Assembly: GCF_001666755.1 (NCBI RefSeq)
Contig: NZ_LZJC01000165.1
Span: forward strand, 54,325 to 118,324
Direction of reading: 5' to 3'
Length of the DNA stretch: 64,000 bases
From: Mycobacterium sp. E1214
GTDB taxonomy: Bacteria; Actinomycetota; Actinomycetes; Mycobacteriales; Mycobacteriaceae
Shown here: piece after piece, positions 16,676-24,011 of the stretch
How the letters are laid out: the number at the start of each line of letters is the position of its first letter
Position numbering within the stretch: the stretch's first letter is position 1
The notes under the pieces: model-generated
Databases searched by the model: none
What the model saw: only the letters and a program-made list of their open reading frames with translations
What the model was told of the DNA's origin: nothing
Position numbers and translations under genes: made by a program

Positions 16676-17359
16676 CTAGACGGGGTGTCCGGTGATCTGG
16701 GCCAGGCGCTTGTAGAGCCAGTCCTCCATCGGAAACGCGGGCTGCGCGTCGCACGCCGAGACCAGCAATGCGACGCGCGGCCCGGATCCCAGGCCGAAAG
16801 CGCAGATCCAGTTCGGTTGGGTCAGCGTCCATGTCATGGCGTGCGCCGACTGGTCGAAGCCGTCCAGCTGGACGGGCCAGGATTTGCCGTCACGCGACAC
16901 GGCCGTGAAGCCGCGGTGAGCGCTCACGAAGCACTGCGCGACGTTGAGAAACGCGTGCAAGACCACGTGCTCGTCGTCGAACCCGGCGTCGTAAAGGCCG
17001 AGCGACTCGCTGTAGGTCTGCGCGCCGCTGAAGCGGTACGCGGAGTCGGCCCGGTCCGTCGCGCCGGGCGGCAGCAGCGGGGAGTCCTGCACCACCGCCG
17101 CGGCCTCGCAGTCCGCCGGGTCCGCGCGCGTGAAGTAGTTGTCGCCGAAGGGAATCTGGGTGGCCGCGCCGAACGGCACGGAGTCGCCCGACTTCAACAG
17201 CAGGTCGCGGGCGCGCACCCCGGGCGTGTTGACCGTGGCGGGCGGCCCGCCCGACGATCCCGGCGCGCGCACCGCCCGGCCCGGCACCGACGTCGAACAG
17301 GCTCCCAGCAGGGTCACCGCCACGACCGCCGCGACGGCCGTCCGCACCTGACGCCCCAT
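16676..17359 (-). CDS. lprH: Lipoprotein LprH with PknH-type sensor domain
   Basis: A 227-residue lipoprotein. The N-terminus is a lipoprotein signal with lipobox LGAC and lipidated Cys21. The exported part resembles the PknH C-terminal sensor domain: paired Cys at DCEAA, QCFV, ICAF and ACDA, plus the AHAMTWTLTQPNW segment. Position next to the Rv1417-like gene and ribH matches LprH (Rv1418). TACCAT lies 6 bases before the ATG, so the mRNA is probably leaderless. It starts 18 bases after the stop of the Rv1417-like gene and may be transcribed both with it and alone. The ligand is unknown. Confidence 0.85.
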   Translation of the reverse strand: MGRQVRTAVAAVVAVTLLGACSTSVPGRAVRAPGSSGGPPATVNTPGVRARDLLLKSGDSVPFGAATQIPFGDNYFTRADPADCEAAAVVQDSPLLPPGATDRADSAYRFSGAQTYSESLGLYDAGFDDEHVVLHAFLNVAQCFVSAHRGFTAVSRDGKSWPVQLDGFDQSAHAMTWTLTQPNWICAFGLGSGPRVALLVSACDAQPAFPMEDWLYKRLAQITGHPV

Positions 17360-17365
17360 CGGCTG

Positions 17366-17371
17366 ATGGTA
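17366..17371 (-). promoter_or_regulatory. -10 element TACCAT of lprH (leaderless)
   Basis: TACCAT on the minus strand is followed by 6 bases and the ATG of lprH at 17359, the same geometry as at uvrC, ribE and the lip genes. It overlaps the end of the upstream intergenic gap of 18 bases, so lprH can have its own transcript inside the riboflavin gene group. Confidence 0.45.
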
Positions 17372-17377
17372 GCGCGA

Positions 17378-17845
17378 TCAGGCGGTCTGCAAGTCCGGTC
17401 GGTAACGCGCCAGCAGCGACCGCACCGTGTCCATCGCGTCCACCGCCCGGCCCTTGTCGACGGCCTGGATGGCCAGCACCGGCACGTACTCGTCGTCGGG
17501 CAGGTCGATGCGCGCCCAGCGGTGCCCCGCGGGGAAGGAGACGCCGACGATTTCCGACCAGCCGATCAGCTTGTCGCCCAACAGGTTCCGCACGCACAGA
17601 CCCGTCGGCCCGACACGTAGGCGTGGCCGCGCGAACAGCAGCACCAGACCGGCGAGGATCACCCCGAGCACCGCCATCGCCACCTGGTCGGCGGTCTGGA
17701 ACACCACCCCGCTCGATCGGATCTTGAGCAGGAAGCCCACGGCGATGTGCACCGCGGCGATGACGAAGGCGGCCGCGTACACGAACACCGGGGTGCGGTG
17801 GGGACGCAGCACGACGTCCCAGGTCTCGCGGTTCGGCGACGTCAC
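17378..17845 (-). CDS. Bacterial PH-domain membrane protein (Rv1417 type)
   Basis: A 155-residue protein with two N-terminal membrane helices (about 17-38 and 52-70), followed by a PH-like domain that contains GPTGLCVRNLLGDKLIGWSEI and AIQAVDKGRAVDAMD. It matches Rv1417, a conserved membrane protein found beside ribH in mycobacteria and other actinobacteria. The start overlaps the ribH stop (ATGA), so it is co-translated with the riboflavin genes, although no role in riboflavin synthesis is known. A membrane-anchored PH domain could bind lipid or protein. Confidence 0.82.
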   Translation of the reverse strand: MTSPNRETWDVVLRPHRTPVFVYAAAFVIAAVHIAVGFLLKIRSSGVVFQTADQVAMAVLGVILAGLVLLFARPRLRVGPTGLCVRNLLGDKLIGWSEIVGVSFPAGHRWARIDLPDDEYVPVLAIQAVDKGRAVDAMDTVRSLLARYRPDLQTA

Positions 17846-18324
17846 GACCGGGCGCGCAGCTCACGCAGCGTCAGCGCGGCCGTCAAGGCCGCCTCGGTCG
17901 CCTGCGCCCCTTTGTCCTCGGCCGAGGAGGGCAACCCGGCGCGCGCCAGCGCCTGCTCCTCGGTGTTGGTGGTCAGCACGCCGTTGGCCACCGGCGTCGA
18001 GGCGTCCAACGCGACGCGGGTCAGCCCCTGGGTCACCGAGTCGCAGACGTAGTCGAAATGCGGTGTCTCGCCGCGTATCACCACACCCAGCGCGACCACC
18101 GCGTCGTGGTTGGTGGCGAGCTGCTGCGCCACCACCGCGAGTTCGATGGCGCCGATCACCCGGACCACGGTCGGCTCGTCGACGCCCGACTCGGCCGCGA
18201 CCCTGCGGGCACCGTCGAGCAGGGCGTCACAGATCGGGCCGTGCCAGGTGCTGGCGACGATGCCCAGCCGCAACCCGGACGCGTCGACCGGAGCCGTCTG
18301 CGGCACACCGGCGGCAGGGCTCAC
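17842..18324 (-). CDS. ribH: 6,7-dimethyl-8-ribityllumazine synthase
   Basis: A 160-residue RibH that condenses 5-amino-6-ribitylamino-uracil with dihydroxybutanone phosphate, the penultimate step of riboflavin synthesis. IVASTWHGPI, the substrate loop VIGAIELAVVAQQLA, GVVIRGETPHFDYVCD with the catalytic His, and the phosphate region GVLTTNTEEQALAR are all present. The start overlaps the ribBA stop (ATGA) and the stop overlaps the PH-domain gene. It is thus the second gene of ribBA-ribH. The family forms pentamers or larger cages. All expected residues seem intact. Confidence 0.95.
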   Translation of the reverse strand: MSPAAGVPQTAPVDASGLRLGIVASTWHGPICDALLDGARRVAAESGVDEPTVVRVIGAIELAVVAQQLATNHDAVVALGVVIRGETPHFDYVCDSVTQGLTRVALDASTPVANGVLTTNTEEQALARAGLPSSAEDKGAQATEAALTAALTLRELRARS

Positions 18325-19598
18325 AAAGCACCGCCGAATTCGCCTGGCAGATGAAAGGATTCGTGGAACTCGTCGAGCCCGGCCAAGTCGTGCCCCATCT
18401 TGTCGCGCTTGGTCAACAGGTAGCGGATGTTCTCGGCGTTGGCGCGCACCGGAAGCGGCACCCGCTCGATGATGTGCAGGCCGTAGCCGTCCAGGCCGAC
18501 ACGCTTGGCCGGATTGTTGGTCAGCAGCCGCATCGAGCGCACGCCCAAATCGACCAGGATCTGCGCGCCGATACCGTAATCCCGTGCGTCGGCCGGTAAT
18601 CCGAGTTTGAGGTTGGCATCGACGGTGTCCTCGCCGGCGTCCTGCAACTGGTAGGCCTGCAGCTTGTGCATCAGCCCGATGCCGCGGCCCTCGTGGCCGC
18701 GCATGTAGAGCACCACCCCGCGGCCCTCACGCGCGACCATCGCCATCGCCGCGTCGAGCTGCGGACCGCAGTCGCAGCGGCGCGAGCCGAACACGTCACC
18801 GGTCAGGCACTCGGAGTGCACGCGCACCAGCACGTCGTGCCCGTCGAAGTTGGCCCCGTCGATCTCGCCGCGCACCAGCGCGACGTGCTCGACGTCCTCG
18901 TAGATGCTGGCGTAGCCGATGGCCTGGAACTCGCCGTGCCGGGTCGGGATGCGCGCCTCGGCGATGCGGGCGATGTGCTTCTCGTGCTTGCGCCGCCACT
19001 CGATCAGGTCGGCGATGGTGATCAGCGCGAGGTCGTGCTCATCGGCGAAGACCCGCAGCTCGTCGGTCTGCGCCATCGCGCCCTCGTCCTTCTGGCTGAC
19101 GATTTCGCAGATGGCGCCCGCGGGCTGCAGGCCCGCCATCCGGGCCAGGTCGACGGCCGCCTCGGTGTGTCCGGGGCGGCGCAGCACCCCGCCGTCCTTG
19201 GCCCGCAGCGGGACGACGTGCCCGGGCCGGGTGAAGTCGTTGGCGACGCTGTCGGGGTCGGCCAGCAGGCGCATCGTGGTGGCCCGGTCCGACGCCGAAA
19301 TCCCGGTGCCGACACCGTATTTGGCGTCGACGGTCACGGTGTAGGCGGTTCCGTGCTTGTCCTGGTTCACCGCGTACATCGGCAGCAGCCCCAGCCGGTC
19401 GCAGATCTCCCCGTCCAGGGGCACGCACAGGTAACCCGAGGTGTAGCGCACCATGAACGCGACCAGCTCCGGCGTCGCCTTCTCGGCGGCGAAGATCAGG
19501 TCCCCCTCGTTCTCGCGCTCCTCGTCGTCAATGACGACGACGGCCTTGCCGGCCGCAATGTCGGCAACCGCCCTCTCGACGGAGTCCAGCCTCGTCAT
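18321..19598 (-). CDS. ribBA: Bifunctional DHBP synthase/GTP cyclohydrolase II (RibA2)
   Basis: A 425-residue two-domain enzyme catalysing both entry reactions of riboflavin synthesis. The N-terminal RibB domain carries DDEERENEGDLIF (about 24-36) and RPGHVVPLRAKDGG, and the C-terminal RibA domain carries the zinc site HSECLTGDVFGSRRCDCGP and RGHEGRGIGL. The ATG at 19598 is chosen because homology begins there and CGAGGT lies 8 bases upstream; a longer open frame extends to 19676 without such support. An 8-bp inverted repeat sits directly upstream of the ribosome site. The length equals the M. tuberculosis RibA2 length as I recall it. Confidence 0.93.
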   Translation of the reverse strand: MTRLDSVERAVADIAAGKAVVVIDDEERENEGDLIFAAEKATPELVAFMVRYTSGYLCVPLDGEICDRLGLLPMYAVNQDKHGTAYTVTVDAKYGVGTGISASDRATTMRLLADPDSVANDFTRPGHVVPLRAKDGGVLRRPGHTEAAVDLARMAGLQPAGAICEIVSQKDEGAMAQTDELRVFADEHDLALITIADLIEWRRKHEKHIARIAEARIPTRHGEFQAIGYASIYEDVEHVALVRGEIDGANFDGHDVLVRVHSECLTGDVFGSRRCDCGPQLDAAMAMVAREGRGVVLYMRGHEGRGIGLMHKLQAYQLQDAGEDTVDANLKLGLPADARDYGIGAQILVDLGVRSMRLLTNNPAKRVGLDGYGLHIIERVPLPVRANAENIRYLLTKRDKMGHDLAGLDEFHESFHLPGEFGGAL

Positions 19599-19613
19599 CG
19601 TTGCTACCTCGCC

Positions 19614-19635
19614 GTTCCCGCGGTCAGGCGGGAAC
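19614..19635 (-). promoter_or_regulatory. Leader hairpin just upstream of the ribBA ribosome site
   Basis: GTTCCCGC and GCGGGAAC form a perfect 8-bp inverted repeat with a 6-base spacer. It ends 15 bases before the ribBA start and abuts the ribosome-binding site. As RNA it would be a stable stem and could affect translation; as DNA it could be an operator. I see no FMN riboswitch core. The remainder of 19636-19840 holds no recognisable element. Confidence 0.45.
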
Positions 19636-19840
19636 ACAGTTGAAACGGCACCCTCGGAATGCCCCACGTGTTGCATTCAGTATGGACCACGGCGGCATCG
19701 CGGTTATTTCCCGCTTCTTGTGAGCTTCGTCCCCGGCCGTCTGCAAGCCCGAGGAGGGAGTTTGCGGCGTTGGCCTGCGGGTGGCCAATCGGCCCGGGTA
19801 GACATGAGGCGGTTGGCGCGCGCATCGAAGGAGACGCCTC

Positions 19841-20467
19841 ATGGGTCCGGCGCACACGTTCGCGGTCGCGTTGACGGCCACCGCCACGCTGGCGCTCGCG
19901 GGCTGCGGCGGCGACCGTCAGCCCGCCGCGCCGTCACCCACCTCGTCGAGCCCCACCTCCCCGTCGCCCGGGCCGGCCGCGTCGAACCCCGCCCCGCCCA
20001 ACGCCGTCGCGCCCGCGCTGGGCCAGCCCGGTGACTACACGGCGTTGCTGATCAGCGCGGCCGACGTCGGGCCGGATTTCACAGCCTACGGCGCGCCCAC
20101 CCAGAACCCCAACGGGGTGCCCGGGGTGGGGCTGAGCTTCAACACCGCCGACACCAGCCGCGTGATCGTCGACGGGGTCACCGTCTTCGCGGACCCGGCA
20201 GCGGCCGCACAGGCCATCGCGGGCCACCCGTTTCCCAGCGTCGATCAGCCCGCGCCGCAGCCCTTCCCGGTGGGCCAGCAGGGCAAGATCGCGACGGGGA
20301 CGTCGCCCGACAAACAGAACGCGGTCACCGAAGTTCTGTTCGCCGAGGGCAGGACCACCGTGAACCTGATATTCAAAACCGCGGCCGGCAGCCCGACCTC
20401 GCCGGATTTCGTCCTGGACATCGCCCGCAAACAGGATGCGGCCGTCAAGAATGGCTTGCCAAGTTAA
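19841..20467 (+). CDS. Putative lipoprotein of unknown function
   Basis: A 208-residue lipoprotein. The signal peptide ends in lipobox ALAGC, with lipidated Cys22, followed by a low-complexity Pro/Ser linker (about 27-58). The folded part (60-208) contains DYTALLISAADVGPDF, a pattern seen in mycobacterial lipoproteins of the LpqN/sensor type, and FKTAAGSPTSPDFVLDIARKQ near the end. GAAGGAGA lies 7 bases before the ATG. It is divergent from ribBA and is monocistronic or paired with the next secreted gene. The ligand and partner are unknown. Confidence 0.75.
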   Translation: MGPAHTFAVALTATATLALAGCGGDRQPAAPSPTSSSPTSPSPGPAASNPAPPNAVAPALGQPGDYTALLISAADVGPDFTAYGAPTQNPNGVPGVGLSFNTADTSRVIVDGVTVFADPAAAAQAIAGHPFPSVDQPAPQPFPVGQQGKIATGTSPDKQNAVTEVLFAEGRTTVNLIFKTAAGSPTSPDFVLDIARKQDAAVKNGLPS

Positions 20468-20614
20468 GCGAATTTGACCAGCGCGACAATAAAAACGTCT
20501 GTGAGCGGCGGGGACGCGGACCTTGAGCTAAGCGCCGGCTAGGCGCCCGCTGTGCGCACCATTTGCGCAGGGCAAAGCGTTTCACAGGGCTTTCCGAAGG
20601 GAATGACCAGTGCC

Positions 20615-20983
20615 ATGAATACCACTTCATCATCACGGCCGTGGGTGCGCCTGTGCACCGCGGCGTTGGCGACCGGCGGCCTGGCCGCCACCGCGTTGGG
20701 ACTGGCGTCGGGCACCGCCACGGCGGCGCCGCCGCCCGCACCCCTTTATCACCACCACTGGTGCCCCGGCGAGCAATGGGACCCCGGCTGGGGGCCGAAC
20801 CCGAACTGGAACAACTGCAACGACTGGGACGACAACTACGGCCCGGCCGGCTACGGCGGCGCGCCGACGTGGGCTCCCCCGCCGCCGCCCCCGCCGATCT
20901 GGGCGCCGTGGGCGCAGGTGGTGTGGAACGCGCAGGCCAACGGCTGGGGCTACTGGAACGGTCCCGTCTGGATCCCGCTGTAA
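20615..20983 (+). CDS. Small secreted Trp/Pro-rich protein
   Basis: A 122-residue exported protein with a long signal peptide (RPWVRLCTAALATGG and on, cleavage likely after TATA). The mature part is unusual: HHHW, WCPGEQWDPGWGPNPNW, repeated Asn/Trp/Asp/Gly motifs, a run of prolines, and a terminal WNAQANGWGYWNGPVW. The start is taken at 20615; an in-frame ATG at 20603 sits too close to the GAAGGGA site. No enzyme motif is visible. The composition recalls small mycobacterial surface proteins rich in Trp and Pro. It is convergent with ribE, with a strong hairpin between them. Confidence 0.65.
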   Translation: MNTTSSSRPWVRLCTAALATGGLAATALGLASGTATAAPPPAPLYHHHWCPGEQWDPGWGPNPNWNNCNDWDDNYGPAGYGGAPTWAPPPPPPPIWAPWAQVVWNAQANGWGYWNGPVWIPL

Positions 20984-20992
20984 CCAGCGACC

Positions 20993-21028
20993 GTCGAGCG
21001 GCTACTGGTCGGCCAGCAGCCGCTCGAC
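20993..21028. terminator. Strong bidirectional hairpin overlapping the end of ribE
   Basis: GTCGAGCGGCT (20993-21003) pairs perfectly with AGCCGCTCGAC (21018-21028); inside, CTGG and CCAG add 4 more pairs around a TCGG tetraloop, with one A/C mismatch. It sits between convergent genes and includes the ribE stop codon. It lacks a U tract, as is common for mycobacterial hairpin terminators. Confidence 0.65.
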
Positions 21029-21604
21029 GTACTTGGCGATGACGTCGACCTCGAGGTTGACCTGCGCGCCGACCGGGGCGGTGCCCAACGTGGTGAGCTC
21101 GCGGGTCGTCGGGATCAGCGACACCTCGAACCAGTCGCGGGGGTCGTCACCGAGGGCCGACACCGTCAGGGAGATCCCGTCGACGGTGATCGACCCCTTC
21201 TCGACGATGTAGCGGGCGACCGTGTCCGGGACCTCGATGCGCACCACCTCCCAGTGCTCGGACGGCGTGCGCGACACCACGCGCCCGGTGCCGTCGACGT
21301 GGCCCTGCACGATGTGCCCGCCCAGCCGGCTGTTCACCGCCGCGGCGCGCTCCAAGTTGACGCGGCTGCCGACCCGCAGCTCGCCCAGGTTGGACCGGTT
21401 GAGGCTCTCGGCCATGACGTCGGCGGTGAACTGACCGTCGGGCCGCAGCTCGGCGACGGTGAGGCACACGCCGTTGACGGCGATCGAGTCGCCATGGCCC
21501 GCGTCGGAGGTCACGACCGGTCCGCGGATGGTCAGCCGCGCGGCGTCTGCCAGCACCTCCCTGGCCGTGATCTCGCCGAGTTCCTCGACAATTCCGGTGA
21601 ACAT
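21002..21604 (-). CDS. ribE: Riboflavin synthase alpha chain
   Basis: A 200-residue riboflavin synthase that dismutates two lumazine molecules to riboflavin, the last step of the pathway. It is built from two lumazine-binding repeats: MFTGIVEELG with AVNGVCLTV in the first, and LGGHIVQGHVDGTG with SITVDGISLTV in the second. Each carries the expected substrate-binding residues. TAGCCT lies 6 bases before the ATG, so the transcript is probably leaderless. Its final codons lie inside the terminator hairpin. It is divergent from lprG, the same arrangement as in M. tuberculosis, where the gene is called ribC. Confidence 0.94.
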   Translation of the reverse strand: MFTGIVEELGEITAREVLADAARLTIRGPVVTSDAGHGDSIAVNGVCLTVAELRPDGQFTADVMAESLNRSNLGELRVGSRVNLERAAAVNSRLGGHIVQGHVDGTGRVVSRTPSEHWEVVRIEVPDTVARYIVEKGSITVDGISLTVSALGDDPRDWFEVSLIPTTRELTTLGTAPVGAQVNLEVDVIAKYVERLLADQ

Positions 21605-21610
21605 TCTCTA

Positions 21611-21616
21611 AGGCTA
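21611..21616 (-). promoter_or_regulatory. -10 element TAGCCT of ribE (leaderless)
   Basis: TAGCCT on the minus strand is followed by 6 bases (TAGAGA) and the ATG at 21604. No ribosome site exists between them. The hexamer is identical to the one before uvrC. Confidence 0.5.
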
Positions 21617-21708
21617 GTCAACGAGCGCCCCGCCGATGAGCTGGCCAAACGGGCGGCGTCGCGCGCCACCACCGCGCAGCGCCCACCAGGGCGGTCGCCC
21701 GGACCCTT

Positions 21709-21714
21709 TACGAT
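21709..21714 (+). promoter_or_regulatory. -10 element TACGAT of lprG-P55
   Basis: TACGAT precedes the ATG at 21722 by 7 bases, which implies a leaderless lprG mRNA. It also favours 21722 over the in-frame ATG at 21713, which overlaps this element. Confidence 0.5.
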
Positions 21715-21721
21715 GCAGAGT

Positions 21722-22429
21722 ATGCAGACCCGCCGCCGTCTATTGGCCGTCCTCGCATCCCTATCCCTCGCCACCGCCGTCGTCGCCGGCTGCTCCTCGG
21801 GCTCGAAGCAGAGCGGCGGGCCGTTGCCCGACGCGACCACGCTGGTCAAGCAGTCGGCCGACGCCACCAAGGCCGTCAAGAGCGCGCACATCGCGTTGAG
21901 CGTCCAGGGCAAGATCCCCAGCCTGCCCATCAAGACGCTGACCGGTGACCTCACCACCGCCCCGGCAACCGCGGCGTCGGGCAACGCCACGATCATCCTC
22001 GGCGGGTCGGACATCGACGCCAACTTCATCGTGGTCGACGGCAAGCTGTACGCGGCCATGACGCCGAACAAATGGGGCGACTACGGCAAGGCGTCCGACA
22101 TCTACGACGTCTCGCTGCTGCTGAACCCCGACACCGGCCTCGGCAACGCGCTGGCCAACTTCAGCAACGCCAAGGCCGAGGGCCGCGAAACCATCAACGG
22201 CCAGAACACGGTGCGCATCAGCGGCAACGTTTCCGCTGACGCGGTGAACAAGCTGGCGCCACAGATCGCCGCCAGCGGCACGGTGCCCAGCACCGTGTGG
22301 ATCCAGGAGGGCGGCGACCACGAGCTGGTGCAGGCCAACCTGCAGAAGAGCGAGGGCAACTCCGTGCAGATCACGCTGTCCAACTGGGGCGAGCAGGTTC
22401 AGGTCACCAAGCCCCAGGTGAGCCAGTGA
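21722..22429 (+). CDS. lprG: Lipoprotein LprG (lipid carrier)
   Basis: A 235-residue LppX/LprAFG-family lipoprotein. Known LprG binds triacylated lipids in a hydrophobic pocket and, with the P55 transporter, moves triacylglycerol and lipoarabinomannan toward the outer membrane. The signal peptide ends in lipobox VAGC, with SGSKQSGGPLPDA after it. LGGSDIDANFIVVDGKLYAAMTPNKW, LNPDTGLGNALANF and the C-terminal WGEQVQVTKP match the family closely. The segment IAASGTVPSTVWIQEGGDHELV differs from the M. avium and M. tuberculosis versions I recall. The stop overlaps P55 as GTGA, the conserved operon. Confidence 0.93.
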   Translation: MQTRRRLLAVLASLSLATAVVAGCSSGSKQSGGPLPDATTLVKQSADATKAVKSAHIALSVQGKIPSLPIKTLTGDLTTAPATAASGNATIILGGSDIDANFIVVDGKLYAAMTPNKWGDYGKASDIYDVSLLLNPDTGLGNALANFSNAKAEGRETINGQNTVRISGNVSADAVNKLAPQIAASGTVPSTVWIQEGGDHELVQANLQKSEGNSVQITLSNWGEQVQVTKPQVSQ

Positions 22430-23982
22430 CCGCTCAAACCGGACGCCGGGTCGCGATCAGCGCGGGCAGCCTGGCGGTGCTGCTGGGCGCCTTGGACGCC
22501 TACGTCGTCGTGACGATCATGCGCGACATCATGACCGACGTCCACATCCCGATCAACCAGCTGCAGCGCATCACCTGGATCATCACGATGTACCTGCTCG
22601 GTTACATCGCCGCCATGCCGCTGCTGGGCCGCGCGTCCGACCGGTTCGGCCGCAAGTTGGTGTTGCAGGTCAGCCTGGCGCTGTTCATCGTCGGCTCGGT
22701 GATCACGGCGCTGGCCGGGCACTGGGGCGACTTCCACCTGCTGATCGCCGGCCGCACCGTGCAGGGCGTCGCCAGTGGGGCGCTGCTGCCCGTCACGCTG
22801 GCCCTCGGCGCCGACCTGTGGGCGCAACGCAACCGCGCCGGCGTGCTGGGCGGCATCGGCGCCGCGCAGGAGCTTGGCAGCGTGCTGGGCCCGCTGTACG
22901 GGATCTTCATCGTCTACCTGACTCACGACTGGCGCTACGTGTTCTGGATCAACGTCCCGCTGACCCTGATCGCGATGGTGATGATCCAGTTCAGCCTGCC
23001 ATCGCACGACCGGGTGGAGAACCCGGAGAAGATCGACCTGGTGGGCGGCGCGCTGCTGGCGCTGGCCCTGGGCCTGGCGGTCATCGGCCTGTACAACCCG
23101 CAGCCCGACGGCAAGACGATCCTGCCGAGCTACGGGTTGCCGCTGGTCATCGGCGCGGTCGTGGTCACGGTGCTGTTCCTGCTGTGGGAGCGCTTCTCGC
23201 GTACCCGGCTGATCGAGCCGGCGGGTGTGCACTTCCGCCCGTTCCTGGCCGCGCTGGGCGCGTCCCTGTGCGCGGGCGCGGCGCTGATGGTGACGCTGGT
23301 CGACGTGGAGCTGTTCGGCCAGGGGGTCTTGCAGATGGACCAGACGCAGGCCGCCGGCCTGCTGCTGTGGTTCCTCATCGCGTTGCCGATCGGGGCGGTG
23401 CTGGGCGGGTGGATCGCCACCCGGATCGGGGACCGCATCATGGCCTTCGTCGGCCTGCTGATCGCCGCGTACGGCTACTGGCTGGTCCACTTCTGGCGGC
23501 AGGACGTGTTGAGCCACAAGCACAACGTGTTCGGGCTGTTCCAGCTGCCCGTCTTGCACACCGACCTGCTGGTCGCCGGTATCGGCCTCGGCCTGGTGAT
23601 CGGGCCGTTGACCTCCGCCGCGTTGCGGGTGGTGCCGTCGGCGCAGCACGGCATCGCCTCGGCCGCGGTGGTGGTGGCCCGGATGACGGGCATGTTGATC
23701 GGTGTCGCCGCGCTCAGCGCGTGGGGCCTGTACCGGTTCAACCAGATCGTGGCCAACCTGACGGCCGCCATCCCGCCCGACGCTGGGCTGCTCGAACGGA
23801 TCGCCGCGCAGGGTTCGATGTATCTCAAGGCATTCGCCTTGATGTACGGCGACATCTTCAGCGCGACGGTGGTCATCTGCATCCTGGGTGCGCTGCTGGG
23901 CCTGTTGATCGGCGGCCGCAAGGAGCACGCCGACGAGCCGGAACCGGTTGAGCCGCAGACCGTTTCCCTGGGCGAGCGGTAG
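22426..23982 (+). CDS. p55: Major facilitator transporter P55
   Basis: A 518-residue, 14-helix MFS exporter of the DHA2 type, equal in length to M. tuberculosis P55 (Rv1410c). The loop 2-3 motif appears as GRASDRFGRK near 62-71, and the motif C-like region is GGIGAAQELGSVLGPLYG. P55 acts with LprG in lipid export and in tolerance to several drugs. The GTG start overlaps the lprG stop; a longer open frame upstream lies within lprG and is not used. A charged tail (RKEHADEPEPVEPQ) ends the protein. It is convergent with ribD, with a GC hairpin at the junction. Confidence 0.92.
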   Translation: MTAQTGRRVAISAGSLAVLLGALDAYVVVTIMRDIMTDVHIPINQLQRITWIITMYLLGYIAAMPLLGRASDRFGRKLVLQVSLALFIVGSVITALAGHWGDFHLLIAGRTVQGVASGALLPVTLALGADLWAQRNRAGVLGGIGAAQELGSVLGPLYGIFIVYLTHDWRYVFWINVPLTLIAMVMIQFSLPSHDRVENPEKIDLVGGALLALALGLAVIGLYNPQPDGKTILPSYGLPLVIGAVVVTVLFLLWERFSRTRLIEPAGVHFRPFLAALGASLCAGAALMVTLVDVELFGQGVLQMDQTQAAGLLLWFLIALPIGAVLGGWIATRIGDRIMAFVGLLIAAYGYWLVHFWRQDVLSHKHNVFGLFQLPVLHTDLLVAGIGLGLVIGPLTSAALRVVPSAQHGIASAAVVVARMTGMLIGVAALSAWGLYRFNQIVANLTAAIPPDAGLLERIAAQGSMYLKAFALMYGDIFSATVVICILGALLGLLIGGRKEHADEPEPVEPQTVSLGER

Positions 23983-23987
23983 GCGCG

Positions 23988-24011
23988 CCGCCCGGTCAGT
24001 GGCCGGGGCGG
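23988..24011. terminator. GC hairpin between convergent P55 and ribD
   Basis: CCGCCCGG pairs with CCGGGGCGG around a 7-base loop with one bulged G. It overlaps the ribD stop codon at 23996. It has no U tract, so the call is moderate at best. Confidence 0.4.

Noticed and set aside
19599..19840. FMN riboswitch upstream of ribBA
   Set aside because: I looked for the conserved core pieces (AGGGCAGGGTGAAATTCC and the closing stem) and did not find them; only a simple hairpin is present.
22399..23928. 509-codon minus-strand frame opposite P55
   Set aside because: The composition (Gln, His, Asp, Arg) is the reverse-complement shadow of a hydrophobic membrane protein gene.
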